Origin: a bacterium
GTDB lineage: Bacteria > UBP15 > UBA6099 > DSWB01
Length of the DNA stretch: 9,810 nt
NCBI GenBank assembly: GCA_020061125.1
Contig: JAGUYV010000054.1
Span: 1 to 9,810 of the forward strand
Reading direction: 5' to 3'
Shown here: positions 5,025-9,810 of the stretch, in pieces
Layout: each line of letters opens with the position of its first letter
How positions within the stretch are numbered: the stretch's first letter is position 1
The notes under the pieces: generated by a model
What the model saw: the letters and a program-made list of their open reading frames with translations, nothing else
Database searches by the model: none
What the model was told of the DNA's origin: nothing
Translations under genes and position numbers: made by a program

Positions 5025-6455
5025 ATGAAACGCACAAAGATTATCGCCACCGTGGGGCCGTCCACGGACAGGCCGGGAGTGATCCGCAAGCTCATCCTGG
5101 CTGGCGTGGATGTATTCAGATTGAACTTCTCGCACGGAGATCACGCGTCGCACCGGCGGCGCATGGAAGCCATCCGCGCGGCGGCGCGCAAGGAGAACCG
5201 GCACATCGCGGTGATGCAGGATCTGCAAGGCCCGAAAATCCGCGTGGGCGCGCTCCGCGACGGCGCCATGGAGCTGGCCGCGCGCCAGAGCGTGGTTGTG
5301 ACCACGCGCCGCGTGACCGGCGGGGACGGCGTCATCCCCTCGCAGTACAAGGCGCTGGCAAAGGATGTGGCCCCCGGCGATCACATTCTGCTCGATGACG
5401 GACTCATGGAATTGCGCGTGGAGTCCACGGACGGCAGGGACGCGCATTGCGTGGTGATCAAGGGCGGGCTGCTTAAAGAGAACAAGGGCATGAACCTGCC
5501 GGGCGTGGACATCAGCCAGCCGTCGCTGACCCGCAAGGACATGGACGATCTCAAGATGGCGCTCGCCCTGGGCGTGGATCTCGTGGCCATGTCGTTCGTG
5601 CGCTTTGGCCGGGACATGGAGAAGCTGCGCAGGCAGGTGGAAACACTGCGCGGCGATGTGCAGCTTATCGCAAAAATCGAGCGGCCAGAAGCCGTGCACA
5701 ACCTGGACGAAATTCTGGAGCACGCGGATGGAGTCATGGTGGCGCGCGGGGATCTGGGCGTGGAAATGGCCGCGGAAAAAGTGCCGGGGCTGCAGAAGCG
5801 GATCATCGAGAAAGCCAACGAGCACGGCAAGCGCGCGATCACGGCCACGCAGATGCTCGAGTCCATGATGCACAGCCCGCGTCCCACGCGCGCCGAGGCC
5901 AGCGATGTGGCCAACGCGGTGCTGGACGGAACCGGCGCGGTCATGTTGAGCGGCGAAACCGCGGCCGGGGAATATCCCGTGGAAGCCGTGTCCATGATGG
6001 CGCGCATCGTCAAGGAAGCCGAGGCGCGGCTGCTGCGCCGCAATGTCGAGGTTCCGCCGGTCAAGGCCAGCCTGCCGGACAACGATTTCAGCGCGGCCGT
6101 GGCGCGCGCGGCCGTGCGCGCAGCCAATGATCTGGACGCGCGCGCCATCGTGGCCTTCACCCAGAGCGGCACAACCGCCGAACTGGTGTCCAAGTACCGG
6201 CCGCAGTGCATGATCCTCGGCGGCACTCTGCACGAGGCCGTGGCGCGGCGCATGGCCCTGACATGGGGCGTGGTTCCGATCCTGTTCGACAAAGTTTCGA
6301 GCACCGAATCCCTGGTCGCGGATGTGGACGAGCGCCTTCTGAAAACAAGGCTGCTGAAATGGGGCGATCTCGTGGTCATCACCTCGGGCGTGCCCGTGGG
6401 CCGGGCCGGAACCACCAACATGATTAAGATTCACCGCATGGGGTACAGCGATTGA
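5025..6455 (+). CDS. pyk: Pyruvate kinase
   Basis: The 476-aa product is a cytoplasmic enzyme converting phosphoenolpyruvate and ADP to pyruvate and ATP in the last step of glycolysis. Diagnostic motifs are TKIIATVGPS (4-13), RLNFSHG (32-38), DLQGPKIR (66-73) at the border of the B domain, and K217-I-E219 with the catalytic lysine. VARGDLGVE (239-247) carries the metal-binding Asp, ITATQMLES (272-280) the threonine loop, and SGETAAGEYP (309-318) also matches. A C-terminal regulatory-type domain spans about 355-476. Length is normal. The frame is open further upstream, but MKRTKIIATVGPS is the usual N-terminus. GGAA at 5013-5016 is 8 bases before this ATG. An alternative ATG at 4974 would add 17 residues. 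The gene stands alone, 80 bases before the next gene. Confidence 0.97.
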   Translation: MKRTKIIATVGPSTDRPGVIRKLILAGVDVFRLNFSHGDHASHRRRMEAIRAAARKENRHIAVMQDLQGPKIRVGALRDGAMELAARQSVVVTTRRVTGGDGVIPSQYKALAKDVAPGDHILLDDGLMELRVESTDGRDAHCVVIKGGLLKENKGMNLPGVDISQPSLTRKDMDDLKMALALGVDLVAMSFVRFGRDMEKLRRQVETLRGDVQLIAKIERPEAVHNLDEILEHADGVMVARGDLGVEMAAEKVPGLQKRIIEKANEHGKRAITATQMLESMMHSPRPTRAEASDVANAVLDGTGAVMLSGETAAGEYPVEAVSMMARIVKEAEARLLRRNVEVPPVKASLPDNDFSAAVARAAVRAANDLDARAIVAFTQSGTTAELVSKYRPQCMILGGTLHEAVARRMALTWGVVPILFDKVSSTESLVADVDERLLKTRLLKWGDLVVITSGVPVGRAGTTNMIKIHRMGYSD

Positions 6456-6460
6456 TGAGG

Positions 6461-6485
6461 CGCGCTGTAAGCGCATTCGAGCGCG
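6461..6485 (+). terminator. Weak hairpin after pyk
   Basis: CGCGCT (6461-6466) pairs with AGCGCG (6480-6485) around a 13-base loop, followed by AT-rich ATTTATTATAT. There is no proper U-run and the loop is long, so it may be only a partial terminator between pyk and the next gene. Confidence 0.3.
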
Positions 6486-6493
6486 ATTTATTA

Positions 6494-6499
6494 TATGAT
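6494..6499 (+). promoter_or_regulatory. Putative -10 box of the PhnD-like gene
   Basis: TATGAT (5/6 match) lies 36 bases before the ATG at 6536, in a short AT-rich patch. No good -35 is visible. It would leave a leader of about 30 bases containing the ribosome site GGAGAGG (6523-6529). Confidence 0.35.
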
Positions 6500-6535
6500 G
6501 AATCAAGAATCTATCCTGTAACGGAGAGGTGTCCC

Positions 6536-7465
6536 ATGAAAACGCCCCGGCGCATCGTGTTAGTTCTCGCGGCCGCGCTCCTGTTTCTGGCCCTGCCCGC
6601 GGCCGCGGCCGAGTACATCATGGAAATGCCCGTGCCCAAGGATTTAAGCATCGGCTCCATCGGGTCCATCATGCGCAATGTCAGCGCCGCCATCGAGAAA
6701 AAAACCGGCATCAAGCTCACGGTGCGCGACCACGAGTACACGCATCTCACCGAGCCTGTGGACGAAATGCTGGACCTCATGAAAAAAGGCTCCGTGGATT
6801 TCGCCATGGTGTTCGCCAACGAATATCTGCGCTATCACATCAAGGAAGGCTCGAACGCGCTGCCCCTGTTCACGATCGAAATGTTCGGGAAGCCATACCG
6901 CAACATGTGCGCGTTCACGAGAGCGGGGGAGATGCCCGCGGACGCTGCGGGGTTCAAGGGCAAGGCATGGGGCGGCGCGGCCACGCGCAACGCGCGGTAC
7001 ATTCTGTACCAGAACAAAGTGAACCCCAAGGATCTTGGCGCATTTTTCGGCAAGATGGTTTTTCTCAAGGAGTCCGACATCGCCACCATGTTTGACGCCG
7101 TGCTGTCCGGCAAGGTGGATCTCGTGACCATGCCCGATTACCAGGCGCAGATGACCATCAACGCCAATCCCAAGTACAAGAAGATCGCCAAAGGCTTTTG
7201 TGAAAAATACGAACACAACTGGCTGTTCGTGTATCGCAAAGGCGTGAGCGAAGAGGACGCGAAAAAGCTCAAGAAATCGTTCCTCGCGGCGCACAAAGAT
7301 CCGGATTTCGCGCAGTTCAAATTCCTGCTTACCGCGGTGCAGGGCAAATTCGTGGACATAGACGCGGAGTCGCTCAAACGCACCAAGAAAATTGCGGAAC
7401 TGGGCATTGAAAACAAATGGTACGAGGAAGAACGGAAGTTCATCAAAACCCATTACAAGGAATAG
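6536..7465 (+). CDS. PhnD-like periplasmic substrate-binding protein
   Basis: The 309-aa product looks like the solute-binding component of a phosphate/phosphite/phosphonate-type ABC importer (PhnD-like, PBP type 2 fold). The signal peptide spans 1-25 with cleavage after AAA, giving a periplasmic protein. Features include the early two-lobe pattern with a DLMKKGSVDFAMVFANEY segment (about 83-100), GFKGKAWGGAATRN (about 143-156), an SDIATMFDAVLSGKVDLVTMPD segment (about 181-202) and a charged helical C-terminus. GGAGAGG 6 bases before ATG 6536 sets the start; upstream in-frame codons are unlikely to be used. No permease or ATPase gene adjoins it, since dapA converges from the other side. Either the rest of the importer is elsewhere or the protein serves another system. 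The ligand cannot be told from sequence. Confidence 0.75.
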   Translation: MKTPRRIVLVLAAALLFLALPAAAAEYIMEMPVPKDLSIGSIGSIMRNVSAAIEKKTGIKLTVRDHEYTHLTEPVDEMLDLMKKGSVDFAMVFANEYLRYHIKEGSNALPLFTIEMFGKPYRNMCAFTRAGEMPADAAGFKGKAWGGAATRNARYILYQNKVNPKDLGAFFGKMVFLKESDIATMFDAVLSGKVDLVTMPDYQAQMTINANPKYKKIAKGFCEKYEHNWLFVYRKGVSEEDAKKLKKSFLAAHKDPDFAQFKFLLTAVQGKFVDIDAESLKRTKKIAELGIENKWYEEERKFIKTHYKE

Positions 7466-7495
7466 CGAAAGCAGCAAGGACCCCATGAAAGTAAT

Positions 7496-7526
7496 AACGG
7501 CCCGGCGCGCCATGCGTCGGGCCGTT
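7496..7526. terminator. Bidirectional hairpin terminator between the PhnD-like gene and dapA
   Basis: AACGGCCCG (7496-7504) pairs perfectly with CGGGCCGTT (7518-7526). Three inner pairs (one G-U) extend the stem to 12 bp with a 7-base loop. The plus side is followed by TGTGTTTGTG; the minus side reads TTATTACTTTC, which is more U-rich. The position between two converging genes fits a shared terminator. Confidence 0.75.
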
Positions 7527-7558
7527 GTGTTTGTGCGCTTGAGATATTCTTTGGGGCG

Positions 7559-8437
7559 TTATTTCACGAGTTTGTAATCTTTGAGCGCGGCCTTGAGGGC
7601 CTTTGCGTTAGGGGCCGAAAGCTGGGCGAGCGGGCTTCGCACCGCAGCCTGGCACAGGCCCATGAGCGCCAGCGCCGCTTTTACGGGAACGGGGTTGACC
7701 TCAAGCTCCATGGCGCGCATCAGTGGCAGCATTTTGTAGTGCAGGGCGCGCGCTTTCTTGAAATCCCCGGCCGCGGCCGCATCGCACAGTGCGGACATGT
7801 CTTTGGGCGCAACATTGCCGACCACGGAAATCACGCCTGCGGCGCCGATGGACATCAGGGGCAGGGTCCAGGCGTCGTTGCCGCTCAATACCGCCACCTT
7901 GCCGCCGGTGAGTTCCAGAACGCGGGCGCTGTAGTCCGTGCCGCCGCTGGCGTCCTTCACGCCCGCAATGGCCACGGTTTCGCTCAAGGCCTTGATGGTT
8001 TCCGGCTCGATGGTGATGTTGGTGCGGCCCTTGTGGTTGTAGAGCACGATGGGCAGCCCGCCCTTATCGCCCACGGCCTTGAAGTGTTTGAAGAGGCCGA
8101 GCTGGTTGGGCTTGTTGTAATAGGGCGCCACCTGGAGGCACGCATCCGCGCCGGCCTGGCGCGCGTGCTTGGTGAGGCTGATGGCTTCGCTGGTGCTGTT
8201 GCTGCCCGTGCCCGCCACGATGGGCAGTTTGCCGCCGGCCTGATCAATGACGATCTCGACGACTTTTTCGTGTTCCTCGTGGGACAGGGTGGGCGATTCG
8301 CCCGTGGTGCCGACGGGCACCAGCCCGGCGGTTCCGCTTTTCAACTGCAGGTCCACGAGCTTGCGCAGCGCCTGTTCATCCACTTTCTGTCCGTCGAATG
8401 GGGTGACCAGGGCCACCAGGCTTCCCTTGAGCTGCAT
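7559..8437 (-). CDS. dapA: 4-hydroxy-tetrahydrodipicolinate synthase
   Basis: The 292-aa product condenses pyruvate with aspartate semialdehyde, the first committed step of the diaminopimelate/lysine pathway, supplying peptidoglycan and protein synthesis. Residue numbering agrees with the E. coli enzyme. T44 and T45 are in GTTGES, Y107 is in APYYNKP, Y133 and R138 lie in the LYN...GRT segment, and the Schiff-base K161 is in GVKDASGG. The usual YNxPxRT loop reads YNHKGRT here, with Lys in place of Pro; catalytic residues are kept. GAGGAGG (8446-8452 on this strand) lies 8 bases before the ATG, a very strong ribosome site. It follows lepB on the same strand after a 106-base gap with a weak hairpin. 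Other members of the (TIM-barrel) family such as N-acetylneuraminate lyase are less likely given the GTTGES motif. Confidence 0.93.
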   Translation of the reverse strand: MQLKGSLVALVTPFDGQKVDEQALRKLVDLQLKSGTAGLVPVGTTGESPTLSHEEHEKVVEIVIDQAGGKLPIVAGTGSNSTSEAISLTKHARQAGADACLQVAPYYNKPNQLGLFKHFKAVGDKGGLPIVLYNHKGRTNITIEPETIKALSETVAIAGVKDASGGTDYSARVLELTGGKVAVLSGNDAWTLPLMSIGAAGVISVVGNVAPKDMSALCDAAAAGDFKKARALHYKMLPLMRAMELEVNPVPVKAALALMGLCQAAVRSPLAQLSAPNAKALKAALKDYKLVK

Positions 8438-8483
8438 GGTTCAATCCTCCTCAACTTATCGTGCCAATTACCATTATTAGATT

Positions 8484-8511
8484 AAAAACAATACCATACG
8501 CAATCTTGCGT
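8484..8511 (-). terminator. Weak hairpin with U-run after lepB
   Basis: On the minus strand ACGCAA/TTGCGT (8498-8511) can form a 5-bp stem with a 4-base loop. It is followed nine bases later by a run of five U (complement of 8484-8488). The stem is short, so termination may be partial and dapA may also receive read-through from lepB. Confidence 0.4.
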
Positions 8512-8543
8512 GTCGAGATCCATGCGCGGAAATGCGCGGCGCG

Positions 8544-9152
8544 TCATTGCAGGACGCCGACGCGGTCCGGGGGCCAGAAGCGGAAGAAGGCCTTGGCCTG
8601 AACATTTTTCACGGGCAGAAAACTCCAGTTGCGGCTGTCGTAGCTGCTGACCCGGTTGTCGCCCATCACGAAGAGATGATCCCGGGGCACTTTCTGGGCC
8701 GGCAGATTTTCCGTGGAATGGTTGCTCACGAACGGCTCGGGCATGCGATGGTTGTTCACGAACACCTCGCCCTCGCGGATTTCCACGGAGTCGCCCTCCA
8801 CCGCAATCACGCGCTTGAGAAACGGGATCTTGTTGTCGCTCACGCCCGGCGGCGGGCGGAAGGCGATGATGTCTCCCCGGTGCGGGTGCTGGAACTTGTA
8901 GATGAACCGGTTGCCGAACACGCGGTCGCCTTCCATGATCGTGGGTTTCATGCTGCCCGTGGGGATCATGTAGGCCTGGATGATGGTGGCCTTGATCACG
9001 AAGGCCAGGACCACGGCGATGAGGATGGAGCGCGCCCAGTCCAGGATTTCCGCCACCACGGGATTGCTGCGCGGCCCTGCGGGCGCGGGCTGGGTCTCGG
9101 GCTGCGCCTGGCCGCCTTCGGGTTCTGGAATATGCGTTTGCGGATCGTCCAT
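8544..9152 (-). CDS. lepB: Signal peptidase I
   Basis: The 202-aa membrane-bound serine protease removes signal peptides from Sec/Tat-exported proteins on the outer face of the inner membrane. A proline/glutamate-rich cytoplasmic N-terminus (1-30) precedes a single membrane segment (about 36-58). Catalytic S67 is in the box IPTGSMKPT (63-71), and K113 in FLKRVIAVEGD (111-121). The GDNR signature (164-167) is followed by S170 and DSRNW (172-176). The protein is short, as in many non-enteric bacteria, and has one membrane segment rather than two. Ribosome site before ATG 9152 is weak (GGCGG about 10 bases away). It heads a minus-strand pair with dapA and diverges from the DUF4091-like gene. It would process the several signal-peptide proteins in this window. 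Confidence 0.95.
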   Translation of the reverse strand: MDDPQTHIPEPEGGQAQPETQPAPAGPRSNPVVAEILDWARSILIAVVLAFVIKATIIQAYMIPTGSMKPTIMEGDRVFGNRFIYKFQHPHRGDIIAFRPPPGVSDNKIPFLKRVIAVEGDSVEIREGEVFVNNHRMPEPFVSNHSTENLPAQKVPRDHLFVMGDNRVSSYDSRNWSFLPVKNVQAKAFFRFWPPDRVGVLQ

Positions 9153-9270
9153 GGCTTAAAGCCGCCAATCATCAAGTAAGAACCAATACATAGTTTAGCA
9201 CATGCAATCCGCACTTCAATGGCCGCGCTCAATCGGGCGCAGCGGGCACGGGGCCGCATCTGGCCGCAGG

Positions 9271-9300
9271 TTGAAAAACGGCCCGCGGGCAAGGTACGAT
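9271..9300 (+). promoter_or_regulatory. Putative promoter of the DUF4091-like gene with a palindrome in the spacer
   Basis: TTGAAA (9271-9276, 5/6) and TACGAT (9295-9300, 4/6) are separated by 18 bases. Inside the spacer lies the perfect 10-bp palindrome GCCCGCGGGC (9281-9290), where a repressor or activator could bind. The leader would be about 60 bases. Confidence 0.4.
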
Positions 9301-9365
9301 ATTCTTGGAAAACATCGCTGGAATTGTCCGGCATGCTTGTTCACACGGGAAAGCGAGCATAGACC

Positions 9366-9810
9366 ATGACAATCAAACACACACGACGGATACTTGTTGC
9401 GTGGCTGGCGGCCCTTGCGGTTGCATGCGCGGGCGCGGCGCAGGCCGCGCCTGTTGCGTGGCTCATGTCCTCAACGGTCAAGGTGTTCCCGGATGAGCAA
9501 CCCCCGGCTGCGCCGCAGGCGGACTTCGAACTGCTGTCCGCGCGCAACGAATACGCGCCGTTTCAGGTGGCCGTGCGCGTGGACGCGGACCTCAATGGCG
9601 TGTCTGTGACGGTTGGCGATTTCATATCCGGAACGGGCGCGGTCATAAAGGCAAGCGGCGCGCAGCGCCTTGTAGTCGAGACCGTGACCATCAAGGTTCC
9701 GTCCATGGGCAGCCCGCGGCGCGAGTGGCCGGATCCGCTTGTGCCGTACCGGGACCTGGACATTGCGGCCGGGCGCACGCGCGCGGTGTGGGTGGACCTG
9801 TTCGTGCCCG
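9366..9810 (+). CDS. N-terminal part of a secreted DUF4091/GH123-like protein
   Basis: The frame stays open to the window end, giving 148 visible residues. A signal peptide is clear: TRR at 6-8, a hydrophobic core at about 9-20, and cleavage near AQA (25-27). The mature start STVKVFPDE (36-44), then ELLSARNEYAPFQVAVR (about 54-70), then PDPLVPY and the TRAVWVDLFVP stretch at the cut end, resemble the N-terminal beta-sandwich found in front of DUF4091/GH123-type catalytic domains. If so, the full protein is a much longer glycan-active enzyme outside the cytoplasm. The catalytic part is not in the window, so activity cannot be judged. The ribosome site is weak (GCGAG, 9353-9357, 8 bases before ATG). 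It is divergent from lepB and follows a plausible promoter at 9271-9300. Confidence 0.6.
   Translation, partial: MTIKHTRRILVAWLAALAVACAGAAQAAPVAWLMSSTVKVFPDEQPPAAPQADFELLSARNEYAPFQVAVRVDADLNGVSVTVGDFISGTGAVIKASGAQRLVVETVTIKVPSMGSPRREWPDPLVPYRDLDIAAGRTRAVWVDLFVP

Noticed and set aside
4091-5095. A 334-codon minus-strand frame opposite the sialidase-like gene
   Set aside because: It overlaps a plus-strand gene with signal peptide, Asp boxes and ribosome site, and its own product has no family features.
4908-6506. A 532-codon open frame on the minus strand opposite pyk
   Set aside because: It is the antisense shadow of a clear pyruvate kinase gene. Its His/Arg/Ala-rich product shows no recognisable motif, and such long antisense frames are expected in GC-rich genes.
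6644-7513. A 289-codon minus-strand frame opposite the PhnD-like gene
   Set aside because: It is a codon-bias shadow without ribosome site or motif; it also runs through the bidirectional terminator.
7739-8485. A 248-codon plus-strand frame opposite dapA
   Set aside because: It is a shadow of the well-supported dapA gene; the product is low-complexity Gly/Ala/His-rich without known motifs.
8482-9179. Long open frames in other frames across lepB, on both strands
   Set aside because: All signal peptidase motifs lie in the 8544-9152 minus-strand frame; the others lack motifs and plausible starts.
9366-9440. Lipoprotein signal (AVAC at residues 18-21) in the DUF4091-like protein
   Set aside because: The lipobox position -3 is Ala rather than Leu/Val/Ile and is followed by a good AQA signal peptidase I site, so ordinary secretion is more likely.

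Overview
The window is about 9.8 kb of GC-rich bacterial DNA, roughly 60-65% G+C by hand count of two sample lines. It comes from a Gram-negative-type organism with many Sec-exported proteins. The mix of a REP-associated transposase with dispersed GGGGACACC repeats, an Asp-box sialidase, a GH123/DUF4091-like protein and a small zinc-ribbon protein recalls uncultured PVC-group or Hydrogenedentota-like bacteria. That placement is a guess from gene content; no rRNA or phylogenetic marker was compared.

Left part (1-2150): the 3' end of an alpha/beta hydrolase gene runs straight into a 21-bp tandem repeat, which supplies its last 17 codons and its stop. A RAYT (Y1/HUH transposase) gene follows, bracketed by a 17-bp perfect inverted repeat that includes its own stop codon. 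Next comes a strikingly AT-rich gene (about 29% G+C in five sampled lines) for a double-CXXCG protein of the SitI6 immunity type. A further copy of the repeat closes the block, 28 bp identical and in direct orientation to the first. The block looks like a RAYT/repeat island carrying a foreign, orphan immunity-like gene.

Middle part (2151-4744): a secreted metallophosphoesterase on the minus strand diverges from a plus-strand pair made of a 74-aa zinc-ribbon protein and a secreted Asp-box sialidase-like protein. The 77-bp gap between them holds a perfect, symmetric -10 box (TATAATA) placed so that the zinc-ribbon mRNA would be leaderless.

Right part (4745-9810): pyruvate kinase (pyk) and a PhnD-like periplasmic binding protein on the plus strand converge on dapA and a signal peptidase I gene (lepB) on the minus strand, with a shared strong hairpin terminator between them. 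At the right edge, divergent from lepB, begins a secreted DUF4091/GH123-like protein cut by the window end. The minus-strand pair and pyk are housekeeping (lysine/peptidoglycan precursor, preprotein processing, glycolysis). The sialidase-like and DUF4091-like proteins suggest glycan scavenging. No intergenic stretch exceeds 300 bases; the longest, 4745-5024 (280 bases), holds only putative pyk promoter elements and a CA-rich leader.

The best candidate for something unusual is the RAYT/repeat island with its AT-rich passenger. I see no clearly new multi-gene defence or metabolic system.
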